Made by a program: the position numbers and the translations under genes
Notes under the pieces: generated by a model
What the model was told of the DNA's origin: nothing
Seen by the model: the letters and a program-made list of their open reading frames with translations, nothing else
Database searches by the model: none
Assembly (NCBI GenBank): GCA_029202845.1
Contig: CP119315.1
Coordinates: 3,503,001-3,567,000 of the forward strand
Length of the DNA: 64,000 nt
Reading direction: 5' to 3'
Source: Candidatus Sphingomonas colombiensis
Lineage (GTDB): Bacteria; Pseudomonadota; Alphaproteobacteria; Sphingomonadales; Sphingomonadaceae
Part shown: in pieces, positions 37,222 through 46,230 of the stretch
Layout of the letters: each line of letters starts with the position of its first letter
Position numbering within the stretch: the first letter of the stretch is position 1

Positions 37222-37599
37222 GTGGGCGACGACGCCAAATCGCCGTCCGATCTGATCGACGAGCGCATTCGCAGCCTCGACGACTGGCGCGGCGAAACGC
37301 TTGGCCGGATACGCGCGCTGATCCGGCAAGCCCTTCCCGATGTGATCGAGGAATGGAAATGGCGCGGTGTCCCTGTCTGGTATCGCGACGGGATGATCTG
37401 CACCGGCGAGAGCTACAAGAGCGCCGTCAAGATGACCTTCGCCAAGGGCGCGGCGCTCCCCGATCCCGCGGGCCTGTTCAATGCCAGCCTGGACGGCAAC
37501 GTGCGACGCGCGATCGATTTTCACCAGGGCGATGTGATCGATGGCGAGGCGCTGAGGGCGCTCATCCGCGCGGCTGCGGCAGCGAACGTGAAGCGCTGA
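37222..37599 (+). CDS. DUF1801 domain-containing protein
   Basis: 125 residues with the DUF1801/YdhG-like fold pattern: LGRIRALIRQALPDVIEEWK, WKWRGVPVWYRDGMICTGES, then AVKMTFAKGAALPDPAGLFN. Relatives include a Bacillus frataxin-like iron chaperone, but the function of this group is mostly unknown. GTG start 3 bases after the transglycosylase stop. Confidence 0.82.
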   Translation: MGDDAKSPSDLIDERIRSLDDWRGETLGRIRALIRQALPDVIEEWKWRGVPVWYRDGMICTGESYKSAVKMTFAKGAALPDPAGLFNASLDGNVRRAIDFHQGDVIDGEALRALIRAAAAANVKR

Positions 37600-37650
37600 G
37601 CGCCCCATTGGGGATCGCCAAACACCCGCTCCCCGCCTAGCATCGGCGCC

Positions 37651-38178
37651 ATGCCGATCGACGAAAGCCGCCCGTTCATCCCGGTACGCATCGCCGTACT
37701 CACCGTTTCCGATACCCGCACGCTGGCCGAGGATCGCTCCGGCGATACGCTGGTCGAACGGCTGACAACCGCCGGGCATGTGCTGGCGGACCGCGCCATC
37801 CTGCGCGATGATGCCGACGATCTGGTCGCACAGCTTCACCGCTGGATCGACGACGAGCGGGTCGATTGCGTAATCACCACCGGCGGCACTGGGGTGACAG
37901 GCCGTGACGTGACGCCCGAAGCGATCGAGCGCGTCGCGGACAAGATGATCCCCGGTTTCGGCGAATTGTTCCGCTGGCTGAGCTATCGGACGATCGGCAC
38001 GTCCACCGTGCAATCGCGCGCCTGCGCCTGCGTTGCGCGCGGCACCTATGTCTTCGCGCTGCCCGGTTCGACCGGGGCGGTGAAGGATGGGTGGGATGGC
38101 ATCCTCCGGGAGCAGCTCGACAGCCGCCACCGCCCTTGCAACTTCGTCGAATTGATGCCGCGCCTCAACGAGCGATAA
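37651..38178 (+). CDS. moaB: Molybdenum cofactor biosynthesis protein B
   Basis: MogA/MoaB family protein that binds molybdopterin (adenylylation step in some bacteria). 175 residues with VLTVSDTRTLAEDRSGDTLV at the N-terminus and the MPT-binding GGTGVTGRDVTPEA near residues 90-103, plus FALPGSTGAVKDGWDGIL. No other moa genes are nearby. Confidence 0.93.
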   Translation: MPIDESRPFIPVRIAVLTVSDTRTLAEDRSGDTLVERLTTAGHVLADRAILRDDADDLVAQLHRWIDDERVDCVITTGGTGVTGRDVTPEAIERVADKMIPGFGELFRWLSYRTIGTSTVQSRACACVARGTYVFALPGSTGAVKDGWDGILREQLDSRHRPCNFVELMPRLNER

Positions 38179-38195
38179 CCGGGCCGCAAAAGCAA

Positions 38196-38233
38196 CGAGC
38201 GCGACAGTCAGCCTGACGCGCTCGCCTGATTTT
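38196..38233 (+). terminator. Candidate terminator after moaB
   Basis: CGAGCGC / GCGCTCG arms (38196-38202 and 38218-38224) with an inner GTCA/TGAC pair, followed within a few bases by TTTT. It lies in the 90-base gap between the converging moaB and gatB genes. The T run is short and offset, so this is a moderate call. Confidence 0.45.
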
Positions 38234-38268
38234 ATCGCTCACTATGCCGCGCGCGGCCTGATTTCGTG

Positions 38269-39729
38269 TCAGGCAGCGAGCGCCTTCTTGAGCAGTTCAT
38301 TGACCACTTGCGGATTGGCCTTGCCCGCCATCGCCTTCATGGTCTGGCCGACGAAGAAGCCGAACAACGCCTCTTTGCCGCCGCGATATTGCTCGAGCTG
38401 ATTGGGGTTCTTCGCCAGAACTTCCGCGATGATCGCCTCGATCGCGCCGGTATCCGACGTCTGCTTCAGCCCGCGTTCCTCGACGATCTTGCCCGGCGCG
38501 TCGCCGGTTTCGAGCATCACCTCGAACACCTGCTTGGCAAGGCTGCCCGAAAGCGTGCCGTCCGCGACCAGCGCCAGCAACTCCGCCGCCTGCCCCGGGG
38601 TGACGGGCGATTCCTCGATACCCTTGCCGATCCGGTTCAAGGCGCCAAACAATTCCCCGGTGACCCAGTTGGACGCAGCGACCGGCGCGGCGCCAGCCTC
38701 CAACAGCGCATCGAACCAGCGTGCCGTCTCCACCTCAGCGGTGAGCACATCGGCGTTGTAAGCGGTGATCCCCAGCCCTTCGTAACGTTTGCGCTTCGCG
38801 TCCGGCAGTTCGGGCAGCGAGGCGCGACATTCATCGAGGAATGCGTCGTCCAGTTCGAGCGGCAACAAATCAGGATCGGGGAAGTAACGGTAATCGTGCG
38901 CATCCTCCTTGGAACGCATCGACCGTGTGGTGCCCGTATCGGGATTGAACAGGCGCGTTTCCTGCACGATCTTGCCGCCCGATTCGAGCACGTCGACCTG
39001 CCGGTTCGCCTCATGCTCGATCGCGGCCATCACGAAACGCACGGAATTGACGTTCTTCGTCTCGGTCCGCGTGCCCAGTTCCTCGCCGGGCCGCCGCACG
39101 CTGACGTTGACGTCGGCGCGCATCGAGCCTTCTTCCATATTGCCGTCGCACGACCCGACATAACGCAGGATCGCGCGCAGCTTGCGGAGATACGCCCCGG
39201 CTTCGGAGGGCGAGGCCATGTCCGGGCGGCTGACGATCTCCATCAGCGCGACGCCGGAACGGTTGAGATCGACATAGGAGCGCGTCGGATGCTGATCGTG
39301 CATCAGCTTGCCCGCGTCCTGCTCGACGTGGATGCGCTCCACGCCGATCGCCTTGGTGATCTCACCATCCTCGATCTCGATTGAGCCTTCGCCGACAAGC
39401 GGATGATATAGCTGCGAAATCTGATAACCCTGCGGCAGATCGGCGTAGAAATAATTCTTGCGATCGAACCGCGACCATTTGTTGATCTGCGCGTCGATCG
39501 CCATTCCGGTGCGCACCGCCTGACGGATGCACTCGCGGTTCGGCACCGGGAGCATGCCCGGCATTGCTGCATCGACGAGGCTGACCTGCGTATTCGGCTC
39601 CGCGCCGAACGCGGTGGCGGCGCCGGAAAAGAGCTTGGCCTTGGTGGCGACCTGCGCGTGGACTTCGAGGCCGATCACGACCTCCCAGTCGCCGGTGGCG
39701 CCCTTGATGCGATAGGTGGATTCAGTCAT
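38269..39729 (-). CDS. gatB: Asp-tRNA(Asn)/Glu-tRNA(Gln) amidotransferase subunit B
   Basis: tRNA-binding and kinase subunit of the GatCAB complex that converts mischarged Glu-tRNA(Gln) or Asp-tRNA(Asn). 486 residues: WEVVIGLEVHAQVATKAKLF at the N-terminus, KNYFYADLPQGYQISQLYHP, RSYVDLNRSGVALMEIVSRP, then the helical and YqeY-like C-terminal tail. It follows gatA by 12 bases. Confidence 0.97.
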   Translation of the reverse strand: MTESTYRIKGATGDWEVVIGLEVHAQVATKAKLFSGAATAFGAEPNTQVSLVDAAMPGMLPVPNRECIRQAVRTGMAIDAQINKWSRFDRKNYFYADLPQGYQISQLYHPLVGEGSIEIEDGEITKAIGVERIHVEQDAGKLMHDQHPTRSYVDLNRSGVALMEIVSRPDMASPSEAGAYLRKLRAILRYVGSCDGNMEEGSMRADVNVSVRRPGEELGTRTETKNVNSVRFVMAAIEHEANRQVDVLESGGKIVQETRLFNPDTGTTRSMRSKEDAHDYRYFPDPDLLPLELDDAFLDECRASLPELPDAKRKRYEGLGITAYNADVLTAEVETARWFDALLEAGAAPVAASNWVTGELFGALNRIGKGIEESPVTPGQAAELLALVADGTLSGSLAKQVFEVMLETGDAPGKIVEERGLKQTSDTGAIEAIIAEVLAKNPNQLEQYRGGKEALFGFFVGQTMKAMAGKANPQVVNELLKKALAA

Positions 39730-39741
39730 CGCTTTCGTTCC

Positions 39742-41226
39742 TTACCACCACGCCTGCGGCCGGACCGCGAAGCCCGCGCGTTCTTCGATCGCCAGCGCGG
39801 CATTGAGCACGCCCTGCTCGTCCAGCGGCTTGCCGATGATCTGCAGGCCTAGCGGCAGACCGGCTGCGTCAAGCCCACCGGGCACGCTCATCGCGGGCAG
39901 GCCAGCGAGGCTCGCGGGCACGGTGAATACGTCGTTGAGATACATCGCCAGCGGATCGGCCTGCTTCTCGCCCAGCGCGAAGGCGGCGGACGGCGCGGTC
40001 GGCGTCAGCAGCACATCGCACTTTTCCCACGCCGCCTCGAAATCGCGCGCGATCAACGCGCGAACCTTCTGCGCCTGCGTGTAATAAGCGTCATAGAAGC
40101 CGGCCGAGAGCACATAGGTGCCGATCAGGATGCGGCGCTTCACCTCGTCGCCGAAACCGGCGGCGCGGGTGGCGGCATACATTTGCTGGAGGTTGGCGCC
40201 ATCGGGCAGATCACGCTCGCCGTAACGCACGCCGTCATAGCGCGCGAGGTTTGACGAAGCCTCCGCCGGGGCGATGATGTAATAGGCCGGCAGCGCATAT
40301 TTGGTGTGAGGCAGCGACACCTCGACCACCTCGGCACCCGCGTCCTTCAGCCACTGGATGCCCTGCTGCCACAGGGTTTCGATCTCGGCGGGCATGCCGT
40401 CGACGCGATATTCCTTCGGCACGCCGACGCGTTTGCCGGCGAGACTGGCGTCGAGCATCGCTTCCCAATTCGGCACAGCCAGATCCAACGAAGTTGCGTC
40501 CTTCGCATCGAAGCCCGCCATCGCCTCCAGCATGATCGCACAATCGCGAACGTCGCGCGCCATCGGCCCCGCCTGATCCAGCGAGGAAGCGAAAGCGATC
40601 GTCCCCCAGCGCGAGCAACGGCCATAGGTCGGCTTGATGCCCGAAATGCCGGTGAAAGCAGCCGGCTGGCGGATCGAGCCGCCGGTATCCGTGCCCGTCG
40701 CGCCCGGCGCGATCCGCGCGGCAACGGCAGCGGAGGAGCCGCCCGACGAACCGCCCGGCGCAAGCGCGGCGTTGCCGCCGTCGTTGCGCCGCCACGGCGA
40801 TATCACATTGCCGAACGCGCTCGTCTCATTGGACGAGCCCATCGCGAACTGATCCATGTTGAGCTTGCCGAGCATCCCGGCGCCCGCATCCCACAGGTTC
40901 TGCGAGACGGTGGATTCATATTGAGGCGTGAAACCTTCGAGGATGTGGCTCGCGGCCGTGCTCGTCACACCCTTGGTGCAGAACAGATCCTTCATGCCGA
41001 TCGGCACGCCGGCAAGGGGCTTCAGCGTCTCACCGGCGGCGCGCGCGGCATCGGCGGCATCGGCGGCGGCGAGCGCGTGATCGGGGGTCTCGACGAGGAA
41101 GGCGTTGAGCGCTTTCGCGTTGCTGACGGCCGCGTTGAAGGCTTCCGCCACTTCGCGCGCGGAGAAAGTGCCCGCGCGCACGCCGTCGCGAATCTCGCGG
41201 ATGCCGAGGTCGGTAAGGTCGGACAC
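39742..41226 (-). CDS. gatA: Asp-tRNA(Asn)/Glu-tRNA(Gln) amidotransferase subunit A
   Basis: Glutaminase subunit of GatCAB (amidase signature family), 494 residues. Ser-cisSer-Lys triad elements are visible: lysine in VPIGMKDLFCTKG, and the serine-rich ALAPGGSSGGSSAAVAARIA and TGTDTGGSIRQPAAF. It releases ammonia that is channelled to GatB. Its start shares one base with the gatC stop. Confidence 0.97.
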   Translation of the reverse strand: MSDLTDLGIREIRDGVRAGTFSAREVAEAFNAAVSNAKALNAFLVETPDHALAAADAADAARAAGETLKPLAGVPIGMKDLFCTKGVTSTAASHILEGFTPQYESTVSQNLWDAGAGMLGKLNMDQFAMGSSNETSAFGNVISPWRRNDGGNAALAPGGSSGGSSAAVAARIAPGATGTDTGGSIRQPAAFTGISGIKPTYGRCSRWGTIAFASSLDQAGPMARDVRDCAIMLEAMAGFDAKDATSLDLAVPNWEAMLDASLAGKRVGVPKEYRVDGMPAEIETLWQQGIQWLKDAGAEVVEVSLPHTKYALPAYYIIAPAEASSNLARYDGVRYGERDLPDGANLQQMYAATRAAGFGDEVKRRILIGTYVLSAGFYDAYYTQAQKVRALIARDFEAAWEKCDVLLTPTAPSAAFALGEKQADPLAMYLNDVFTVPASLAGLPAMSVPGGLDAAGLPLGLQIIGKPLDEQGVLNAALAIEERAGFAVRPQAWW

Positions 41227-41513
41227 TATTCGATCACCTTCGGAACCGTGAAAAAGCCGTGTTCGGCCGCTGGCGCGTTGGCCAGCACCGCATCGCGGAT
41301 GCCGCCGTCGGTGACGACATCGTCGCGCAGGCGCAGATGGTTGGGGATCACCGCCGTCATCGGCTCGATCCCTTGCGTATCAACCTCCCCGAGCTGTTCG
41401 ATCCAGCCGAGGATATTGTTGAGTTCGGGCACGAGCCGCTCGGCGGCGGCATCGTCGATCGCGATGCGCGCAAGGCTCGCGACCTTCTTTACTGTGGCAG
41501 TGTCGATTGACAT
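41226..41513 (-). CDS. gatC: Asp-tRNA(Asn)/Glu-tRNA(Gln) amidotransferase subunit C
   Basis: Small stabilising subunit of GatCAB, 95 residues. Diagnostic pattern: VKKVASLARIAIDDAAAERL, LNNILGWIEQLGEVDTQGIE, then LRLRDDVVTDGG and a C-terminal FFTVPKVIE. ATG at 41513 is used; an in-frame start at 41567 adds 18 residues without family match. First gene of gatC-gatA-gatB. Confidence 0.95.
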   Translation of the reverse strand: MSIDTATVKKVASLARIAIDDAAAERLVPELNNILGWIEQLGEVDTQGIEPMTAVIPNHLRLRDDVVTDGGIRDAVLANAPAAEHGFFTVPKVIE

Positions 41514-41596
41514 GACCGCGCCGCTACCATTGTGGGTCGCGGGAAAGCAATGCCCGGCATTGCACACACCGGCTCGCTGAGGCAGTCACACGCGCA

Positions 41597-42691
41597 ATGG
41601 CTCGCAAATTTCTCTACATCGTCGCCTTCCTGACCGCGCTGGTGATCGTCGCCGCGATCGTGTTTCGCATCTGGGGCAATGAGCTGATCCGCTGGCGCTT
41701 CGTCCCCGGCACAGCATTCGAGGCGCGCGCATCGCTGCCGGTCAACGCTTACGATATCCCGCAGATGTGGTTCGCGCGGCCCGGCGTGGAGAAAAGCGCC
41801 GCCTCATGGGTGCCGGCCGGCTATCACCCAAAGCCGGGCGGTGCGGCGATCTTCTTCATCCACCCGACCTCTTATCTTGAGCGGGATCATTGGAACGCGT
41901 CGCTCGACGACAAGGAGGCCAACGATCGCACCGGATTGTTCCTGCGGGGGCAGGCCAGCGCGTTCAACGGTGCGGGGGATATCTGGGCGCCGCGTTATCG
42001 GCAGGCGACGTTTGGCTCGTTCCTGACCACCGCGCCCGATGCCGGCCATGCGCTCGACGTCGCCTATCGTGACGTGACGCAGGCATTCGACGTATTCCTG
42101 CGCGGGATCGGTCCCGATCGCCCGATCGTCCTCGCCGGGCACAGTCAAGGCGCGCTGCATCTGATGCGGCTGCTCAAGGATCGCGTCGCGGGCAAGCCGC
42201 TCGCGAAGCGCATCGCCGCCGCCTATATCGTCGGCTGGCCGATCAGCCGCACCGCGGACTTGCCGGCGCTCGGGTTGCCGGAATGCACCACCCCCGATCA
42301 GAGCGGTTGCATCCTTTCATGGGAAAGCTTCGCCGAACCGGCCGACCCGACACTGATCCTCGGCACGTTCGACGGCACCACCGGGCTGACCGGGCAACCG
42401 CGTCGCGGCACGCGGATCGTCTGCACCAATCCGCTGACCGGAACCGCCGACGCCGCCGCACCGGCGAGCGCCAACCGCGGCACCCTGCTCCCGGCCGCCG
42501 ACATGTCCGGCGCGACGCTCGAGCGCGGCCAGATCGGCGCGCGCTGCGCAGGGCGCGGCTTCCTGCTGATCGGCGAGGCTCCGCAGCTTGGGCCCTATGT
42601 GCTGCCGGGCAACAATTACCACGTCTACGACTATACGTTATTCTGGGCGAACGTCCGTGCGGACGTCGAGCGGCGGCTGGCTGCGCGATGA
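41597..42691 (+). CDS. DUF3089 alpha/beta-hydrolase-like protein
   Basis: 364 residues with an N-terminal membrane anchor (about 5-27). The DUF3089 core is AAIFFIHPTSYLERDHWNAS, then WAPRYRQATFGSFL, and the nucleophile elbow VLAGHSQGALHLMRLL, giving Ser as a likely catalytic residue. Substrate unknown; the anchor suggests periplasmic display. Stop overlaps ruvX by 4 bases. Confidence 0.87.
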   Translation: MARKFLYIVAFLTALVIVAAIVFRIWGNELIRWRFVPGTAFEARASLPVNAYDIPQMWFARPGVEKSAASWVPAGYHPKPGGAAIFFIHPTSYLERDHWNASLDDKEANDRTGLFLRGQASAFNGAGDIWAPRYRQATFGSFLTTAPDAGHALDVAYRDVTQAFDVFLRGIGPDRPIVLAGHSQGALHLMRLLKDRVAGKPLAKRIAAAYIVGWPISRTADLPALGLPECTTPDQSGCILSWESFAEPADPTLILGTFDGTTGLTGQPRRGTRIVCTNPLTGTADAAAPASANRGTLLPAADMSGATLERGQIGARCAGRGFLLIGEAPQLGPYVLPGNNYHVYDYTLFWANVRADVERRLAAR

Positions 42692-43146
42692 TCACCACCG
42701 TCGCCACAGAATTCCGCGAGGCGCTGCCGCTCGCCGGACGCCTGATCGGTCTGGATGTGGGCACGAAGACGATCGGCACCGCGCTGTGCGACGCGCAATG
42801 GACTTTCGCCAGCCCGGCCCTCCTGATCCGCCGCGCCAAATTCACCAAGGATAAGGAAGCGTTGCGCGCGCTGATCGCCGAACAGTCGGTGACCGGCATC
42901 GTCGTCGGCCTGCCGCTCAATCTTGACGGAAGCGAGAGCCCGCGCAGCCAGTCCACCCGCGCTTTTGCGCGCAACATCGCCGATCTCGGGCCAGTGCTGC
43001 TGTGGGATGAACGCTGGTCGACACAGGCGGTGACGCGCACGCTGATCGAGCAGGACGCAAGCCGCGCCAAGCGCGCCGAACTGGTCGACAAGATGGCCGC
43101 CGCCTATATCCTGCAAGGAGCGATCGACGCGCTTGTCCGCGTCTGA
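42688..43146 (+). CDS. ruvX: Holliday junction resolvase RuvX (YqgF)
   Basis: RNase H-fold nuclease of the YqgF family, proposed to act in Holliday junction resolution and 16S rRNA 5' processing. 152 residues; acidic motifs are GLDVGTKTIG (D23), VVGLPLNLDGSESPRS and DERWSTQAV, with D in ELVDKMAAAYIL. The longer frame to 42283 lies inside the DUF3089 gene; ATG at 42688 forms an ATGA overlap. Confidence 0.93.
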   Translation: MITTVATEFREALPLAGRLIGLDVGTKTIGTALCDAQWTFASPALLIRRAKFTKDKEALRALIAEQSVTGIVVGLPLNLDGSESPRSQSTRAFARNIADLGPVLLWDERWSTQAVTRTLIEQDASRAKRAELVDKMAAAYILQGAIDALVRV

Positions 43147-43271
43147 CCTGTTCGTCACGATCTGCGTTCGCGGGAAGCCGATTGTGCCGAAATGAACCAA
43201 ATTGCCTGATTGAGCGTTGTCCGGGCTCAGTTATGCAATCCAAGTACATGCTTTTTCAGTCAGAGATTCAA

Positions 43272-43943
43272 ATGGTTCGCCGATGGCTGGCGACCGGATT
43301 GGCAGGCGTCGCGCTCGTCGGCTGCAGTATGCAGCATGCCGCGACACGGCCCCATGCAACGGTGGAGACGGCCACGCCGCAGCCAGAATGGATGCAGATC
43401 GCCACCCCGGCCGGGCTTCGTTCACTCGATACGCTCGACGCCCGCTTTGCCCGCGCGATCAATTCACTTTCCCGCGCCAGCACGGCCAAGGCAGTCGCAG
43501 AGGGCGCGTTGCTCGATCCGCAAGCAGCGCAACTGGCGCCGCAACTGTCCCCCGGTCCCTATCATTGCCGATTGATCCGACTTGGCGGCGCACGTGGCGT
43601 GCAATCCTTCGCGCCCGACGTCTGCTATATTCTTGCGGATAAGGACGGCGTGGCCTTTTCCAAATCCACCGGCGAAAACCGACCGGAAGGATATCTCTAT
43701 CTCGATGGCGACAAGCGCATGGTGCTGCTCGGCACATATCGTCGCGTGGGGGAGAAAGCGCGGTATCGCTATGGTCAGGATAGCTCGCGCGATCTGGTCG
43801 GGCTGGTCGAGCGCGTCTCGGCCTTCCGCTGGCGGGTGATCCTCGATCGTGCGGCCGGCGGTGGCGCATCGCTTGATGTGTATGAAATGGTGCCCGTTCC
43901 GCCTGAGGTGAAGGGCGCGAAGCCGATGGTGCCCGCGACCTGA
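43272..43943 (+). CDS. DUF4893 lipoprotein
   Basis: 223 residues. Signal peptide with a lipobox ending GVALVGC (C18) implies an outer- or inner-membrane lipoprotein. The body has the DUF4893 features GALLDPQAAQLAPQLSPGPY, HCRLIRLG and a disulfide-capable pair C.../DVCYILADKDG. Function unknown, restricted mainly to sphingomonads and relatives. The start at 43272 is preceded by no strong ribosome site; longer in-frame starts extend upstream to 43182. Confidence 0.8.
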   Translation: MVRRWLATGLAGVALVGCSMQHAATRPHATVETATPQPEWMQIATPAGLRSLDTLDARFARAINSLSRASTAKAVAEGALLDPQAAQLAPQLSPGPYHCRLIRLGGARGVQSFAPDVCYILADKDGVAFSKSTGENRPEGYLYLDGDKRMVLLGTYRRVGEKARYRYGQDSSRDLVGLVERVSAFRWRVILDRAAGGGASLDVYEMVPVPPEVKGAKPMVPAT

Positions 43944-43994
43944 CGATAAACACCGTTGCGCCGGGATGCAGCCGTCACTATCCGCTCAACTTCG

Positions 43995-44987
43995 ATGCCT
44001 GAACTGTCGGACCACCGCCCCGCCACCCTGATCCCGGGCGGCGCTGTTTTCCCTCATCGCCACCTGACCGGGATTGAGGGCCTCCAGCCGCATGAGATCA
44101 TGTTTCTGCTCGACGAAGCGGAACGCTGGATTGCCCCGAACGCGGAACATGCGTCGCCCGATCGACGACTGGCGGGGCTGACGCAGATCAACGCCTTTTT
44201 CGAAAATTCGACGCGGACATTGCTGTCGTTCGAGATCGCGGGAAAGCGGCTTGGCGCCGATGTCGTCAACATGCACGCCGCGCAATCCAGCGTGAAGAAG
44301 GGCGAAACGCTCATCGACACGGCGATGACGCTCAATGCGATGCGCGCCGATGTGATCGTCATTCGTCACATGTCTTCCGGCGCGGTGCGGCTGATCGCGG
44401 ACAAGGTGGATTGCCCGGTGCTCAATGCCGGCGACGGACGGCACGAGCATCCGACGCAGGCGCTGCTCGACGCGCTGACGATCCGGCGGCGGCGCGGGAG
44501 CATCGCGCACCAGCGCGTCGTAATCTGCGGCGATCTGTTGCACAGCCGGGTCGCGCGCTCGAACATTCTGGCGCTGACTGCGCTCGCCGCCGAGGTGCGG
44601 GTTTGCGCCCCAACGACGCTGATGCCGCCCGCGATCGAGCGGATGGGCGTTACGGCATTTACCGATTTCGATGCGGCGCTGGAAGGAGCGGACGTGGTGA
44701 TGATGCTCCGCCTTCAGACCGAGCGGATGTCGGGCGGCTATGTCCCCTCCCCGCGCGAATATCATATGCGATACGGCCTGACGCTGGAGCGGCTCGCGCG
44801 TGCGAAATCCGATGCGCTGGTGATGCACCCGGGCCCGATGAACCGCGGTGTCGAGATCGACTCGAACGTGGCCGACCATGTCGAGCGATCGGCGATCACC
44901 GAACAGGTGGCGATGGGCGTGGCTGTCCGCATGGCATGTCTGGATGTGCTCACCCGACGCGCGCGCGGTGTGGAGGGCTGGGCATGA
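43995..44987 (+). CDS. pyrB: Aspartate carbamoyltransferase catalytic subunit
   Basis: Second step of pyrimidine synthesis: carbamoyl phosphate plus aspartate. 330 residues, the length of class A (Pseudomonas-type) enzymes. Carbamoyl-phosphate motif FFENSTRTLLSFEIA near residue 65, KKGETLIDTAMTL, HPTQALLDAL, and LHSRVARSNILAL. The stop overlaps the next gene (dihydroorotase-like, PyrC') by 4 bases, as in Pseudomonas. ATG at 43995 used; a TTG frame from 43956 adds 13 residues. Confidence 0.95.
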   Translation: MPELSDHRPATLIPGGAVFPHRHLTGIEGLQPHEIMFLLDEAERWIAPNAEHASPDRRLAGLTQINAFFENSTRTLLSFEIAGKRLGADVVNMHAAQSSVKKGETLIDTAMTLNAMRADVIVIRHMSSGAVRLIADKVDCPVLNAGDGRHEHPTQALLDALTIRRRRGSIAHQRVVICGDLLHSRVARSNILALTALAAEVRVCAPTTLMPPAIERMGVTAFTDFDAALEGADVVMMLRLQTERMSGGYVPSPREYHMRYGLTLERLARAKSDALVMHPGPMNRGVEIDSNVADHVERSAITEQVAMGVAVRMACLDVLTRRARGVEGWA

Positions 44988-46198
44988 CCCCCGCGCTCCA
45001 TTTCCGCAACGCCCGCATCGTCTGCCCCGACGGCGGCGAACGCACCGGCGATTTGTCCATCACAGACGGCGTGATTGCTGATGCGCCTGCCGACGGCGCG
45101 ACGGTGATCGATTGCGGCGGCCTGATCCTCGCCCCCGGTATCGTCGACCTGGGCGTCGCGACGATCGACCGCGCCGCCTTCCGCGCTGGCGGGATCACCC
45201 GCGTCGGGCTGATGCCCGATCAGTCGCCGGTGCTGGACGAGCCCGGGATTATCCAACGCTCTGCGTTGATCGGCAAACCGGATCTATGGATCCATCCGAT
45301 CGCTGCGGCGACACGCGGGCTCGCGGGCACCGAATTGGCGGAAATGGCAATCTGCCAATCCGCCGGTGCGTGCGCGATCGGCACCGGACGGCGCTGGATC
45401 GCGGATTCGGGCGTGATGCGGCGTGTGCTGGATTATGCCCGCGATCTCGGGCTCACGCTCATCACTCACGCCGAAGATGCCGGGCTGACCGGCGAAGCCG
45501 TGGCGACAACTGGCGAAACCGCGACACGGCTCGGCCTGCCCGCCGCGCCGGCTGTGGCAGAGGCACTTGCGATCACGCGCGACCTGATGCTCGCCGAGGA
45601 TGCCGACGCCGCGATCCATATCCGTCAGGTAACGACAGCGGCCGGCTTCGATCTGGTGCGGGCAGCAAAGCGTCGTGGGGTGAAGGTAACGTGCGGCATC
45701 ACGCCGACGCACCTGATGCTGTCCGATAATGCGATGAGCGATTTCCGAACCTTCGCCCACCTCTCCCCGCCGTTGCGCGCGGAGGATGATCGCCGCGCGG
45801 CGCTGATCGCGCTGGCGGACGGGACGATCGACGTGCTGTGTTCAGGTCACGATCCACGCGGACCCGAGGAAAAACGCCTGCCTTACGCGGACGCCAGCCC
45901 CGGCGCTTCCGGCGCGGAGACCTTGCTCGCGCTCGCGCTCGGCATAGCACGGGATGAGGAAATCGCGCTCGATCGCCTATTCGCGCTGCTCGCACGCAAT
46001 CCCGCGCGCGTGCTCGGCACCGAGGCCGGCACGCTCAATCCAGGGGCACCGGGCGATGTCGTACTGATCGACGATCAGGCGCCGTGGCTGATCGATGCGG
46101 AGCACATGGTCGGCAAAGCAGGCAACACGCCATTCGACGGGCTGCCCGTACAGGGCCGCGTCCGCCGCGTATTCAAGGGCGGCAACGAGATCGGCTGA
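44984..46198 (+). CDS. Dihydroorotase-like PyrC' lacking catalytic residues
   Basis: 404 residues of the dihydroorotase/amidohydrolase fold, overlapping pyrB by 4 bases. The zinc-binding HxH of active enzymes is missing: the segment reads PGIVDLGVATID with G57 and A59 at those positions. The lysine region is absent, the CHVST motif reads IRQVT (R214), and TDHAPH reads SGHDPR (287-292), losing the catalytic aspartate. Only H162 in THAEDAGL is retained. This mirrors the non-catalytic PyrC' that assembles with PyrB in Pseudomonas; a true PyrC should be elsewhere. Confidence 0.88.
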   Translation: MTPALHFRNARIVCPDGGERTGDLSITDGVIADAPADGATVIDCGGLILAPGIVDLGVATIDRAAFRAGGITRVGLMPDQSPVLDEPGIIQRSALIGKPDLWIHPIAAATRGLAGTELAEMAICQSAGACAIGTGRRWIADSGVMRRVLDYARDLGLTLITHAEDAGLTGEAVATTGETATRLGLPAAPAVAEALAITRDLMLAEDADAAIHIRQVTTAAGFDLVRAAKRRGVKVTCGITPTHLMLSDNAMSDFRTFAHLSPPLRAEDDRRAALIALADGTIDVLCSGHDPRGPEEKRLPYADASPGASGAETLLALALGIARDEEIALDRLFALLARNPARVLGTEAGTLNPGAPGDVVLIDDQAPWLIDAEHMVGKAGNTPFDGLPVQGRVRRVFKGGNEIG

Positions 46199-46230
46199 TT
46201 ATCCGCCCGGCCCGCGAGCCGGGCAGTCGC

